64,000 nt of DNA from Epithemia pelagica. Lineage: Eukaryota; Bacillariophyta; Bacillariophyceae; Surirellales; Surirellaceae. Numbering within the stretch: the first letter of the stretch is position 1; each line of letters starts with the position of its first letter. Where the stretch lies: positions 3,100,001 through 3,164,000 of the forward strand of contig OX337240.1 in NCBI GenBank assembly GCA_946965045.2. Direction: 5' to 3'. The position numbers were made by a program, and so were the translations under genes. The notes beneath the pieces were generated by a model. It had not been told where the DNA came from. It saw only the letters and a list, made by a program, of their open reading frames with translations, and ran no database searches. Positions 31,872 to 43,814 of the stretch are shown piece after piece.

Positions 31872-34800
31872 ATGGCGGGCAACCGCATCAAGGGCCCTCG
31901 CTACAAAAAGCCACCGACCGCCAAGAATCCTGGTGACCCTTCTTCAATGAATGATGAAGTGCGAAACAAAAGAAAGGACGTGTCGACTATGACTGTTTCT
32001 GGTACCAATCATACACTTCGAACACACACAAGCGAGGAATCTCACTACACCGGTATTATGCCCATTACATACGAAAGTGTCCTCAATTGGTATGAAAGTG
32101 TTTTCCAAGACAAATCAGGAAAATGGACAACAGTGGAGGTACCACATGACGGCCATTATGTGAAGATATTCCTACCAATCTGTTATTCGCCTGCATTCCA
32201 AGATATCATCTGTCACTCCGTTTTCTGTTTCACAAGAATTAAGAACGAGATGGATGATGATGACAAGTTGACTCCAATGGTTGCTCGACTGTTGTTCAAA
32301 AAGACTCTCTACAGTCCTGTTTCCAATATTTGGAATCAGGCATTTGGGACGACAGTGATAGACAGTGCTGAGAATCTGAGACAAACCATTATCAGATTTC
32401 TTTCCTCTCATGGCTTAGTCTCTAAGAAGACACGCAAGGGGATCGGTGGGATTGGAGAAGCATTGAAACGATACCTTCTAGATGATTCCTCCCTTTACAG
32501 AAAACCGCGTCTCGTACCTGTTGGTAAAATCGCATGGGTTATCGAACATATGGTGGCCATACACCGTTTCATCTCAGAATCGACATCGGACGAGAACATG
32601 GACGTGATTTCCAATATCCAAATGGAGAAAGCACTGTTGTATACGATGCCTGACACATGGTTCAAGATGTACCTTGAAGAAAGAGATTCTTTGGTACAAT
32701 ATGGAAGAAACGGAGACGATGGCGGTATGTTCTACGATCTACTGGTTTATATAGAAAAACAAGAGTTACTGTCTGCCAGGAAATCGAAAGAAATTGCCGT
32801 GCAACGTCGGAGTACAGACTCGCCGGCAAAAAAGAGACAGAAGGTCGTGGCTGGTAATGATCCTACTAACGAGAGAAAGGAACAAGTACTACCAACTTCC
32901 ATTACAACGTCGAACCAAGTCGCCCTCAAATCAGACCGTGTGGAAGAGGTCAGGAAGATTATAAGCGACGACAATGAAAAAACCGCAGACAACGAGGTAA
33001 GATGTTCGAGCGACTTGTCAAGAATCGAGAAGGATTAGACAATCTCAAAAATGATTGATCTCTTTGTCTTAGAGACGTTGTGCTTCCATAAACAAGGGAA
33101 ATGAGGAGACAGGTGATGGTGTGGTACCACCGCCTTTCATTGAAATTCCACACGTTCTTGATCCTATAGTAAACCAGAAGAGAAGAAAAGACTCATGGGA
33201 CTCGAATGAATCCATCGACAACATTGGTGACGGTTACTTAGACAAGTTCGCAGAAAAACAAACTAACAGAAACAACGAGAACATCAAGTCGGCCATGAAG
33301 CTAGCAACCCAGTATGCTAAGAGTATGGGGAAGGACAACACGCATGTCGAAATCAAGACATTATTTAGGTGCACACTATGCATGTCTTACAGTGGGTTGA
33401 TGAATGACCAGGACCCTACAACGCGTGTTTTGCATATCCCACATAGACATCGTCGGAGAGATCTTTGCTACAACACTTCAAGGACGGGCATGCCGATTGA
33501 GTCTTTCTATACTTGTTTGAAATTGATGGTCCATCACAACCATCAGAACCTAGTATATGTTGACAAAGTAACATTTGATGAAGCAATCAGGAACCCATTT
33601 CCTAAGAAAATTCCTATGTCATCATGGAGACAACAGGATCCGAACACACTGATATTGGCGATCATTGCCTTGACAACAGCAACTGATGTCAGCGACCCAG
33701 CTTTATTGGCCTTCGAAATCGACAAAAAGATACTTCATATCTACGAACCAATACATAATCGATCAGACCAATACTGGGAAGGAACGACGCGTCATGTACT
33801 ACGGAAATGGGACCTGGTCAATACGTCAAAAGGTGCCCCGCCTGTCAGTCTATGTTATGACCCATCATTAGTGGAAGAAGATGAGACAACACATGATACA
33901 AACAAGGAATGTAACAAGTGGCGATATCGCATTGTGAAAATGCCAGAACCTAAGAAGGATACTCCAAAGCCAATGCCACAAGCTATCGTGATCAGAATGC
34001 TTGGAAACATAATGAGTAGTCGACCAAACCCGGGTCGGAAAGAAGGTCAGATAGACATGAGTATGACGATATCCAATTGTTTTTCGAGTAATCAAATACG
34101 GTACAATAATGAATTTTCGAGAGGACTAGAGCATGCTGTCGAAGGCAATTCGATTTCTCCTTTGGTGTTGGGACCTGACAATTTCGATGGCAACAGCGAC
34201 GACGATCCTGTTGAAGTGGGGTTTTCACGTGGTACCGATAAATACGAATACACGGAGAACGTCGATCTATCTGATGGTGGGTGTTCAGAGACGTGGACTA
34301 CGGATGGTGACATATTGTTCATACCGTGCCCGAAGGTGGGATTAGAACCCAAGGAGGTGTTACTTGACTCCAAACTTTCCAAGAGAGATATAAATCGATT
34401 GCTACCGACCGTTGTATATTGTCCAGATTCTTGTGTATGCTGTAACAGGGCATTGAAAACAGATACAGACAGCGAAGTCTGTACCCTCATCCCATGTGGA
34501 CATCTGGTTCACGGAAATTGCTTACGAATACGGTTCAAGTATCATAATGTATGGTGTCCCCAGTGTGGACAAAAGATCAAGAGTAACATCCACTCAATAC
34601 CTTTTGGGATTCCACAACCAGATTTGGATTCATGCAGTGTCTGTGTGGAATCTGAGAACAAGCACTTCGTGTGGCAGTTCTGTATGCTCATACGCCATAT
34701 TGTGGCGCGTACTTTTCAAATAACATCATTTTACGATGGTGTGAACTTTCCCCGTCAAATCACCTGGCCAATGTTTACTATTGTCCGCAGCGTTTGGCTT

Positions 34801-35028
34801 GAGGAATTGCGATCCCGTTTCTATTTTGATGATAACGATTGTGCCCCATACGATTATGCCCGAGCATCTGATAAAACATGGGCAGTATGGCTGCTTTCGT
34901 TGCCTCATTCTACGGCTGGTTTTCGCAACTACATGCCACTTTTTGTCAGGTGCTTCCGTAATTGTCTCGAAAGAATGGCTGAGACGGCGGAGTTGGAACG
35001 TGGAAATATGGATGGTAATGATCATTGA
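31872..35028 (+). CDS. RING-H2 protein gene with one intron, cargo of the 14.2-kb element
   Basis: Exon 1 is 31872-32996 (375 codons), intron 32997-33072 (GTAAGA ... TTTGTCTTAG, 76 bp), exon 2 33073-35028. The join is in phase 0 and open, giving 1026 residues. The N-terminal part is unrecognised (a block ALLYTMPDTWFKMYLEE near 255 is faintly Gag-like). A RING-H2 finger lies at about 827-873: C-x2-C, then C-x-H-x2-H-x2-C in PCGHLVHGNC, then C-x2-C. The C-terminal domain (about 900-1008) begins NKHFVWQFC and ends NYMPLFVRCF, and it is shared with the next gene. A RING suggests ubiquitin ligase activity, perhaps against a host regulator or the transposase; that is inference. Without the intron two unrelated-looking frames appear. 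Confidence 0.78.
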
Positions 35029-35089
35029 CATATATTATAAATCTTGTTATCTGTTCCCAGTTTGCCTTTGGAAGAAGTCAAGTCTTTGT

Positions 35090-36217
35090 TTAATACAATG
35101 GTTTCGATGAAGACATCAAGGCTGTGTAACAATGACGGAAGAACGGCATGTAATTGTAGTATCGACCGAAAGACATGGAGACAAGCCATTTAGACCAGGA
35201 GTCTTGGTCGAGAACATGACAAAATGGAGATGTATACTGAGAAGACTCCATCGGATCTCGCAGTTCGTTGTACATCAACTCTGTTGCGTTTTTGATAATA
35301 TCCTGTGCATGTTTGGGAATCGTGCCTGGTCCTTTGCAATTGGGCTTCAATTGTGCGTACACCAACGCCCGTCCAGCAATATGACAGAATCGCCAGACGA
35401 AGTACTTGTTGCAAGAGTTCCAACAACCATGCGAGAAGACGCATTCTGAATAAGAATTGCATGGCCTTAAGCAAGACTTACACACCAATGGAACCTTGTT
35501 TATGTCTGATTCTTCGCGTGTGATATTCATCGAATCATGGATATACAGGGCTTCGGTGCAACAACGTTCATTCCCACCTGAATCACATCCGTTCATGGGC
35601 ACTCCACAACCATAACAACAATCGGCACATGAGAGAGATTTACCGAAGCGATGCCAACATTTTCCTGTAAGTCTACGATCTGTTGAAAGGTTGTCGGTTA
35701 CAAAACACCAAGGACAAACTGGCTCTGGGGGAACATCATTGGATCCATAGATTTTATTGACAAGCTCAGTGAACCGAATAACTTCAAGATGCAGCTTATC
35801 TCGGTTTGCTCTTGGTTTACACATCGGAGGAGAGTCACGTAATAGCAAGATTGGAATAGTAGATGGATCGGCAACCTTGAGCTTCTTCTTATATGGGTTT
35901 GGGATCAACTGATACGATGGGCGCTTGATTGGTGGTAGTTTCTTCTCCTCTTCTTCCTTGGTATCAAGCTTAGAAGAAGGAAGTGGATGACATTTGATTA
36001 TTGATTTGGACGCAGGCGGTGGCTTCTTGTCATGTTCACCGTCGCAAGTTTTCGGGGTTGGAGAGTGCGTTTTGACAATTGGGGTCCCTATTTCCTCTAG
36101 CTCATATGGGTTGATCATCATTTCTTCATTAGATGGAGGTATCTTTGTGACTGGAAAGTTTGGTTTGACCACCAAGGGTGGAACTGTTTTCTTCCTCGAT
36201 TTGTATGGGTTGATCAT
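35090..36217 (-). CDS. Cys-rich protein sharing the RING protein's C-terminal domain
   Basis: 375 residues from ATG 36217. Residues of about 1-140 are Lys/Pro-rich with repeated NPY motifs (INPYKSRKK, INPYELEE, IPNPYKKK). The middle (about 165-265) is Cys-rich (CPWCFV, CADCCYGCG, CKSCLRPC), clearly zinc-binding but not a standard RING. From about 271, NKYFVWRFC ... WSKWLVSM ... NYMPFFRHCY lines up with the C-terminus of the convergent gene at 31872-35028; both keep FVW-x-FC, W-x2-WL and NYMP-x-F-x-RC. The two stops are about 60 bp apart. An RNA- or protein-binding cofactor of the transposase is possible. The first 58 codons are duplicated in the next 820 bp. Confidence 0.7.
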   Translation of the reverse strand: MINPYKSRKKTVPPLVVKPNFPVTKIPPSNEEMMINPYELEEIGTPIVKTHSPTPKTCDGEHDKKPPPASKSIIKCHPLPSSKLDTKEEEEKKLPPIKRPSYQLIPNPYKKKLKVADPSTIPILLLRDSPPMCKPRANRDKLHLEVIRFTELVNKIYGSNDVPPEPVCPWCFVTDNLSTDRRLTGKCWHRFGKSLSCADCCYGCGVPMNGCDSGGNERCCTEALYIHDSMNITREESDINKVPLVCKSCLRPCNSYSECVFSHGCWNSCNKYFVWRFCHIAGRALVYAQLKPNCKGPGTIPKHAQDIIKNATELMYNELRDPMESSQYTSPFCHVLDQDSWSKWLVSMSFGRYYNYMPFFRHCYTALMSSSKPLY

Positions 36218-37685
36218 TGTTTGAAGAGGAGTAGAATAGCCCAACTGACTGAAGACTGAGGATGACTTTTGGAAAACGATGGAAAGTATCTACTATTTCA
36301 TCCAATTTATGTGTGATACTCTGAGTTGAATTGGTCGGCTCGCGTACGGTTGTGGGGGGGGGGGGGGGGGAGATTAGGAGGGGAGTGCTGGTATGTGACA
36401 ACCCCCCATAGAGGCAAATTATGATCATGAGGTCGAATTGCTGACGGAGGATTGTTTCAATCTTTCTTTCATTTCATTACAGCGTTTCTCGAGATTGTCA
36501 CGGGCACTTTCATTGAATTCGGAAGCCCATTCTTTGATGTTGCGCACGGCCCAGACATTGTCACTAAAGTTTCTCAAATTACGACTGTCTTCTTGGAGCA
36601 AATCTTTTTCAAGTGAAGAATGGAAATATGTTGGGATAGAATCACGGTCTTGAATCATTTCTGGGTTCTCATCCACTACACCAACAACCTCAACAATATT
36701 CCGGAGTGGAACCATGACAATTTCAGCTATTCGATGTAGGTCAAAACGCTTCCGCCATATTTGAAAGAGAACGGATGATTTCTCGATATCAGCTGCACTC
36801 CGTACGTATGTCGTTCGGAGAAGGACATGGGTCATCTCGGGTGAAGTTGAAGGTTGACATACCGGTGCAAGTTTTCGGGGTTGGAGAGTGCGTTTTGACA
36901 ATTGGGGTCCCTATTTCCTCTAGCTCATATGGGTTGATCATCATTTCTTCATTAGATGGAGGTATCTTTGTGACTGGAAAGTTTGGTTTGACCACCAAGG
37001 GTGGAACTGTTTTCTTCCTCGATTTGTATGGGTTGATCATTGTTTGAAGAGGAGTAGAATAGCCCAACTGACTGAAGACTGAGGATGACTTTTGGAAAAC
37101 GATGGAAAGTATCTACTATTTCATCCAATTTATGTGTGACACTCTGAGTTGAATTGGTCGGCTCGCGTACGGTTGGGGGGGGGGGGGAGATTAGGAGGGG
37201 AGTGCTGGTATGTGACAAACCCCCCATAGAGGCAAATTATGATCATGAGGTCAAATTGCTGACGGAGGATTGTTTCAATCTTTCTTTCATTTCATTACAG
37301 CGTTTCTCGAGATTGTCACGGGCACTTTCATTGAATTCGGAAGCCCATTCTTTGATGTTGCGCACGGCCCAGACATTGTCACTAAAGTTTCTCAAATTAC
37401 GACTGTCTTCTTGGAGCAAATCTTTTTCAAGTGAAGAATGGAAATATGTTGGGATAGAATCACGGTCTTGAATCATTTCTGGGTTCTCATCCACTACACC
37501 AACAACCTCAACAATATTCCGGAGTGGAACCATGACAATTTCAGCTATTCGATGTAGGTCAAAACGCTTCCGCCATTTTTGAAAGAGAACGGATGATTTC
37601 TCGATATCAGCTGCACTCCGTACGTATGTCGTTCGGAGAAGGACATGGGTCATCTCGGGTGAAGTTGAAGGTTGACATACCAGTG
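36044..37685. repeat. near-identical tandem duplication, two units of about 820 bp
   Basis: Unit A is 36044-36866 and unit B 36867-37685, offset 823 bp. Both run from the 5' end of the Cys-rich gene to the last codons of the transposase. Differences are a handful of substitutions, and the G run is 18 in unit A (about 36353-36370) and 13 in unit B (about 37175-37187). Such low divergence implies a recent event. Unit B is the native 3' end of the transposase. Unit A carries the native 5' end of the Cys-rich gene. Confidence 0.93.
36425..36866 (-). pseudogene. duplicated 3' fragment of the transposase gene
   Basis: About 145 codons repeat the C-terminus of the 37243-41103 protein (from VCQPSTSPEMTHVL to the stop), with only two amino-acid changes seen (LFQI for LFQK, SNSTS for SNLTS). 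It is a by-product of the tandem duplication. Just right of it, 36867-37040 repeats the first codons of the Cys-rich gene. Confidence 0.88.
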
Positions 37686-40600
37686 ATGGTTGTATTTGTA
37701 TGTGGTCTGTTCGAGTAATGGGTATTTGAATGAAGCATATCGTTTGACATAGGATGGTATCAAATTCTCCGAGAGGTTGGTTGTATAACTCGTCAAGAGG
37801 TTTCCTTTTTTTCTTTGGAACTTTAGCCATCACCCAATCTCTCCATGGCCCCTCGCTTTGATAATTCGGATGAGCCCGTATATTTCCTATCCTGGGGTCT
37901 TCGAACTTAAGTTCTGTGCTCCCGAACAATTCCAGTGTGGTTGAAGTCTCATTTGTTGGATCATCACTCATCCCGTCTATATGATGAAAAAAGCGTTTGT
38001 AATGTAATCGAAAGAAGTGATTACAAAACTGTGGCAATGTCATGTCATGATTTGTTTTGGAATGGAATTCGATATTCACTGATACCACATCCTCCTCGTG
38101 TGGTGCTGCTGTCAATCGCCTGTGTACACTACTCGTCTGGTTTCGGTTTGATCCGTCTTGTTCTTTTCTGGTCGTGCCTGGAACTTGAATCGACATACCC
38201 AATGGAGACGGAAGATCCTTTTCTATTTCATTTGATGACTGGTCTTGATTATCACCAGAAGTATGTACGTTCGTGTGAGGTACTGGAATCAAACATTTTT
38301 CTCTGGTCATGGATACTACTATGACCGTTCCACGACTATTTGAGGTTGATGTGGTAGGGAGTTGGTTTTGGGATCCCTTTTTTCTCCTTATTTCATAAGG
38401 CGACTTCCCTTCCTGGAGAAAGGTGACATGATCTTCTTCAAGACCTGTTGCTTCCTGCAGCATTTCCAAGCTTTGCATCCACCAGATATTTTCTGCAAGT
38501 TGCGACTCAAAAATTCCTTTTCCACGTTTCTGTACCGTTTTTGCATTCAATTTCACAATTTCCTTGTGATTACTTTCCTCTGACTCCACATCAAGCAGTC
38601 GTGCTGGTCCAAAATTCTGAATCTGTTGTATAATGTGTATGAGATTGTGGAATTTTGGTATCATCCACCCGTTGGACATCAATTTGCCTTTTTTATCGAG
38701 CCTGGGTGCATATCTCCTGATGCCATCCATCAAAATCCGCACTGATTCGAGAGACTTGGAAGCTGTTGTTTGTCCTTCTTGTGAGTCTGGGTCTGTTTCC
38801 CAGAATGTATCCATACGAATCCAGCTGTTGAAACACAAAAGAGTCTCGAATAGATGCAGGAAGTCTATGTATGGTTCCCGCTCATCAACATCCCAGATAG
38901 ACCTGTAAGCAACTGGGTCATCATCAAAAACAGTTTCAGCTGTGATATCAATGTCAACACTATCATCATCATCAAGACGTGTACGTTCGTACTCTTCATC
39001 TGGTGGAGTATCATCCTCATTGTCAGCAATAGGTTCACTTGTCTCTTGCACTTGATCCATGTCCGCTTGACATGTCTTGTTGGTGGTTTTGGATGTTTGC
39101 TTTGCTTGTCGTTTTTTCCATTCCGCAACCACCTTGTTCCATTTCTTTGCCATATTCTTCGCAAATATAAGGCGACCTCTGGCAGTGGCACATAGAGCTG
39201 CTGAAGCAAACATGATCCCAACCCACTCATTGGCAGTTACTTTTGACAGGTTACTGATCCCGGTCGAGAATGATGTTCCAGGATATCCAAGTTTCGATGA
39301 ATACGAGAATACAGTCTGTCTACTTGCCCGAAAGATTGAATTGTAGACATAATCAAACATGGCCCGTTCAGTTTTTGTCATCAACGTGAAAAAGTCAATC
39401 ATGATGTATCTCATTATCCCAGATTTCAATGTATGAAGAACATCACAACTACTGGCCGAGAAAATCCCATGTTCAGAATTGGTTCCTTCACCCAGGTAAA
39501 CCTTGGAAAAACAAAGATCGACTGCATATTGTCCCATGTCATGCAATTGGGTTTTTGCAGCTGACACAAGGGTATTGACCCCTCCATCTCTGCTATTTTC
39601 TTGACTTACTTGTGATGTGCTCAAACAGGTAGGAACAGTCAAAGTCGAAAATGTATCATTGTCTCTCTCTTGGTAATCAACATCCTGTTCAGTCAGTTTT
39701 TCTCGATTTTCATTAAGACCCAATGCATTCAAGCACATTTTGTATGTACTTGCAGCGTTGATATAAGAACATTCATGCCATGGGTATCTGCTATCCCTTG
39801 GTTTAATGTTGCAACACCATGATAGTCTTCCAACACTTGGATGATGCGAGGCATACCGACCTGCAAGGTTATCCTGAGACTTCCCATCTCCTTTGACAAC
39901 AATCATTGGCAATATCAAACGAACAACTTTGATAATCCCATGGAGGCGTAGTTTCATCCATAAACCTTCCTGTTTTTGGATACTGACAAGACCTTCGAGG
40001 ATCTTAGTCAATTGAGCATGATAATTTCGGCAAGGAGTCCCTTTATCGAGGATATGTTTTGCCGCCGATGATTTTCTTTCCATGTCTGTAATAGTCCCAA
40101 GGATGATCTGTCGCCTTGCTTTCCTCATTTGTGTTTCCGTTAGAAAAGATGGCACCATTACAACAGGCTCCGATGTATATCTTCCATCCCCTGTTGCATG
40201 TGTTTTGTCCATATAACAGACAAGACCAACCACGAAGGCATCTGGATCATCTCTATATTTTTCCACTGTTTTCCGAAATACTTCTCCGTCTTGTATATTT
40301 TGGATGTGCTTGTTTGGAACATATGGACGATACGGATCGTCATCATCGAGGATCGTATTTTCTTTCTTGGTTGCATCGGGATCTTGTAATACACGCTGTA
40401 GTTGACTGATCAAATCAAATACTGGTGTTGTTATTGATTTCTCACTCTCTGGTACAACCACACCCTGTTTTTGGGTGAATTCCATTGGTACCGGGAAAAA
40501 TTTTGCCTTGGGATAATTGAAACCTTTGGTAGAAAACTTTTCGATGAACGTTTTCCTCTTTGAATGGTTGTCCAGGAAGAACCCAGGACCGCATCTTGAG

Positions 40601-41103
40601 TATGTGTCACTCGACCATGCCAGGATCGAATTGTACAAATATTTGGGGCAACCAGCTTTCCGAAGTAACATCATAAGTGAGACCAAGGCTGCATCGTGTT
40701 TATGAAGTTTCAATTGCTTCCCATCTCTATCAAGGAACGCAGGAAAATCAACCGGGCACTCCTTGCTGTTGCGCAGAATAATATTATCTGTATCACCAGG
40801 TACATAGTATGCTTTTGGTGGGTCAGCATGCGGAATAGTGGTTTCATCGTCCATGATATCAATATTCATTGGATCAGCATTCATATTACTGGCACAATCA
40901 TTGTTGTCATCGCCAACATTTGGCCATTTCCTTTGTGTGTTCATTTTCAATTCACAAACTGTTTGGTGACGGCTGATTCCTCTTGCATCGAAACGTGATT
41001 GACAGAAACGACACACTTGAAAGGATATGAAGGACTCCTCTTGTTGGCTTGTATTTGAGCATCTCTTTCGCGACTTCTTTTTTACTTTACGACGCTGGCC
41101 CAT
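37243..41103 (-). CDS. DDE transposase of the 14.2-kb element (CACTA/Plavaka-like)
   Basis: 1286 residues, intact, from ATG 41103. The N-terminus has a C2HC zinc finger (CRFCQSRFDARGISRHQTVC, about 31-50). The core shows Asp in YMDKTHATGDGRYTSEPV (about 298), Asp in VVKGDGKSQDNLAGRY (about 402) and Glu in VESEESNHKEIVKLN (about 840), in an order and spacing suited to a DDE enzyme with a long insertion before Glu. The block IFSASSCDVLHTLKSGIMRY lies between. I recall this motif set (DKTH...EPV, KGD..SQD, E..HHKE) from large fungal, oomycete and algal transposases near CACTA/Plavaka. That assignment is from memory. The end of the gene lies in duplicated DNA. A divergent promoter is shared with the 41668 gene. 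Confidence 0.82.
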   Translation of the reverse strand: MGQRRKVKKKSRKRCSNTSQQEESFISFQVCRFCQSRFDARGISRHQTVCELKMNTQRKWPNVGDDNNDCASNMNADPMNIDIMDDETTIPHADPPKAYYVPGDTDNIILRNSKECPVDFPAFLDRDGKQLKLHKHDAALVSLMMLLRKAGCPKYLYNSILAWSSDTYSRCGPGFFLDNHSKRKTFIEKFSTKGFNYPKAKFFPVPMEFTQKQGVVVPESEKSITTPVFDLISQLQRVLQDPDATKKENTILDDDDPYRPYVPNKHIQNIQDGEVFRKTVEKYRDDPDAFVVGLVCYMDKTHATGDGRYTSEPVVMVPSFLTETQMRKARRQIILGTITDMERKSSAAKHILDKGTPCRNYHAQLTKILEGLVSIQKQEGLWMKLRLHGIIKVVRLILPMIVVKGDGKSQDNLAGRYASHHPSVGRLSWCCNIKPRDSRYPWHECSYINAASTYKMCLNALGLNENREKLTEQDVDYQERDNDTFSTLTVPTCLSTSQVSQENSRDGGVNTLVSAAKTQLHDMGQYAVDLCFSKVYLGEGTNSEHGIFSASSCDVLHTLKSGIMRYIMIDFFTLMTKTERAMFDYVYNSIFRASRQTVFSYSSKLGYPGTSFSTGISNLSKVTANEWVGIMFASAALCATARGRLIFAKNMAKKWNKVVAEWKKRQAKQTSKTTNKTCQADMDQVQETSEPIADNEDDTPPDEEYERTRLDDDDSVDIDITAETVFDDDPVAYRSIWDVDEREPYIDFLHLFETLLCFNSWIRMDTFWETDPDSQEGQTTASKSLESVRILMDGIRRYAPRLDKKGKLMSNGWMIPKFHNLIHIIQQIQNFGPARLLDVESEESNHKEIVKLNAKTVQKRGKGIFESQLAENIWWMQSLEMLQEATGLEEDHVTFLQEGKSPYEIRRKKGSQNQLPTTSTSNSRGTVIVVSMTREKCLIPVPHTNVHTSGDNQDQSSNEIEKDLPSPLGMSIQVPGTTRKEQDGSNRNQTSSVHRRLTAAPHEEDVVSVNIEFHSKTNHDMTLPQFCNHFFRLHYKRFFHHIDGMSDDPTNETSTTLELFGSTELKFEDPRIGNIRAHPNYQSEGPWRDWVMAKVPKKKRKPLDELYNQPLGEFDTILCQTICFIQIPITRTDHIQIQPSLVCQPSTSPEMTHVLLRTTYVRSAADIEKSSVLFQKWRKRFDLHRIAEIVMVPLRNIVEVVGVVDENPEMIQDRDSIPTYFHSSLEKDLLQEDSRNLRNFSDNVWAVRNIKEWASEFNESARDNLEKRCNEMKERLKQSSVSNLTS

Positions 41104-41667
41104 GATGGTACGATGCTGGTGGTTTTAGATTTTGGTTTGGAATGAAAAATGCTCTGTAATCGATTTCTGCAAATTGAGACATCGGTGGTCAATCTTGTGG
41201 CATATATCAGAATTTCTCCGCATTGGGTGGATCGGCCGACGTTGGTGCATAAAAGCGACTGAAAATCGCTTATGTACATGAACGGATCATAATATTTTCA
41301 AACGGTCGTGTGTATTTACTTAATCCAATCCAGCCTGCCGGGTTATATACCAACGGTGATAGCAGCGATTGGAATTCAAACACTGTGTCAATGCCGAGGA
41401 TACCTACACTGTCGACATTAGAAAGGAAATGACAATCATTCAAACCCATGCACCAATGTTCCATCTGACAAGTATGATGTACTTGAAACCACCTATGCTC
41501 ATCTTCATACGTTCTCCAAAGGACCATCGTTCAAACACGGAGTTTATGATTCAAACATGGAGCATTCCAGCATTTGAATTTGAATGGTTGTCCATCAGAG
41601 GACTTGTTGTCACCCTGCTCTTGTTCATATCCTTGTCATAAATCAGACGGAGCATCCAAGATAAACG
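41104..41667. promoter_or_regulatory. divergent promoter region of transposase and 619-residue gene
   Basis: 564 bp between two ATGs pointing outward. No clear TATA box. The element's two outward genes could be co-regulated from here. No GACGCTACA motif is present. Confidence 0.4.
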
Positions 41668-43660
41668 ATGGCAGGAGTCACCACCAGAAATGCAGCTCCA
41701 ACGAGGCGTCGACCCTTAGCAGTCCGAAATGCAAACTATGGAAGTAATCAGAAAGAGGTTGAACGACAACGAAGAAGCATCTTGGCAGCAGTGGCAACAA
41801 GAAATAAAGAGAATCTTCCTAACAAGGATGGGACAATTACAAACAAAGATGCTCTTATTGCAGCAGCCAATGGAGGTTTAGTACTCCAAGAAGATAGTTC
41901 TGATGACGAGGAAGAAGAGGAACAGATCTCGATGAACAACGATCAAGCAAAAGCACAAGAAGGCACAACTGTGGAAGGGAGTGGTAATCTTTTGGAGCAG
42001 GCAACAAATTCAGAAAGTGATGGAGCCGATGTGACTTCAGCAGATGATAGCAATAATGAACAGGGTGGGCTGAGAACACAACCATCATCTGGTTTTGCGC
42101 AACCAACAAACACGGCAGTTAATAACATGGAGGAAGACGACGTCGGTGTAAATATTCTCACTGGACCTGAAATGCAACGAGCATTGCAGAATATGAGCAA
42201 TGGACCCAGTGAGTATGATGGAGATGATTTTGATCCTAATGAAAGACATTTTCCTGCTGGAGGACTTGTCAGTAAGTTGTTAGATGCACAAAATGGAGGA
42301 GGACAATTTGTCGGTGAGACGGCTCTAATGACGGGGGTGTTTGTGGGTTGAATGCATCAGGTGATACCTTTGCTAACGACGTTTCTTCCCTTTCGGATAT
42401 GTCGTCATCTTCGTCATCTACTTTGCTAACAACAGGGCCTGATCAGGCGATGGAAACTCTTCTACAAGACGATATTCAAAATCAGTTGGCACAGGAAACA
42501 CAGACAACAACAGTATACCAAAATCAATCATCTTGCCCGACAAGTACGATTGTAACATCCACTACACACAAAGGTTCTGTTGAAAAGGACAAGAGTAAGA
42601 AGCAAAAGCCGAAGAAAAAGCCTGAGGTGGTATCGGAGAAGTTCTTTGATACATTTGTTCGGAAGGTGGCATGGCGTTATGTCAAGTATTTCTCCATGTC
42701 CGAAGATACTAAGGCAGATCCGAATGGTCTTTGGGGGAAGTATGGCAAAACATATTTTACTGAGCACTATTTCAAAGGCAAAGGTATTACGGATGCAAAA
42801 CAACAAGAGGAGTGGTGGATTGAACATTCACCTTATATGCTTGACAAGTTCCGAAGCAAACGATCAAATGTTCTGGCTTCCATGCGAAAAGCATTCATAA
42901 GTAAGTGTCAATCGAAGAGTGAATGTGTTGGTTCATCACGTCGTCTTCTCATAAAGAGATGTGAGATAATTTGTTGCTGAATCTAGAACATGTGGGTCTT
43001 GATCTATGGCGTGACAGTAATTTCCAGCGGAGGTATCCATGCCTTTTGAACGACTGTGAAGACTTTGGGCCAATGCCTACCCTGGAAGAATTTCTGTTAT
43101 TGAGAGGAGAGAAGTGTGACAACTATGCCTATTCATATCTCTTGCAATTGTTTGGTCCATGTGTCTATGGTGAGAATATGCATAAAACCGTGATTGATTT
43201 CAATTTTGGTGACCACACTGAGCAGCAGGGAAAGGAACATTGCGAAAAGGCCTTGAAGTTATTCACTTCAAGTGACGAGGCGTTCATATTGACCATCCTT
43301 GTGGATTGCTGGGATGTGTGGACTCACATGGGCAAGACCACTTTCAAGGCAAAACTATTTGAATTAAATCCAAGGTGGTACAATGAAAATGGTGTTGATC
43401 AAATGATTGATACATCCTCAGCAAGGTATCCTCGCTTCAAATATTCAGGCAGTTGGAACTCAAGTCGATGTATGAATGAGGATGGTATGGACTATTTTGA
43501 GGATATGGAAGAGAAAATCGCTCGTGAAGACAGAGCAGGCGACCGTGGTATCTGGTTCATGATGTTTCTCAATGGGCAATATCGCTCTCGAATGGGGTAT
43601 GCAGATGATGATGCTGTGACAAGGCCTTCTAAAAGGCCACGAAAACGGTCATGGCAGTGA
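41668..43660 (+). CDS. 619-residue protein of the 14.2-kb element, two introns
   Basis: Three open segments join cleanly: exon 1 41668-42313, intron 42314-42360 (GTGAGA ... CATCAG, only 47 bp), exon 2 42361-42900, intron 42901-42986 (GTAAGT ... AATCTAG, 86 bp), exon 3 42987-43660. The total of 1860 bases is a whole number of codons with no stop. Residues of about 1-250 are acidic and disordered. A basic KKQKPKKKP patch precedes a globular half that begins VVSEKFFDTFVRKVAWRYVKYF. It ends in RPSKRPRKR, a likely nuclear signal. No domain recognised. The position next to the transposase and the nuclear signals suggest a DNA-binding or transcriptional partner, like the second products of CACTA elements; this is inference. 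Confidence 0.68.
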
Positions 43661-43814
43661 TTGATCAGAGTGACAATTGGTTTCATTTCATATACTACTC
43701 CTATATAGCTACATGTATTGTGTTCCATTCATTCGCTGGTTGTTAGTGGGAGTGTGTGCATGGTGTTAGTTAAATGCACTGTGTTCAACTTGCTTGCACT
43801 TGATGCTGGAGTAA

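Noticed and set aside
33001-33038. Stop ending the 388-codon frame of the RING gene
   Set aside because: It lies inside a clean GT-AG intron; both exons join in phase.
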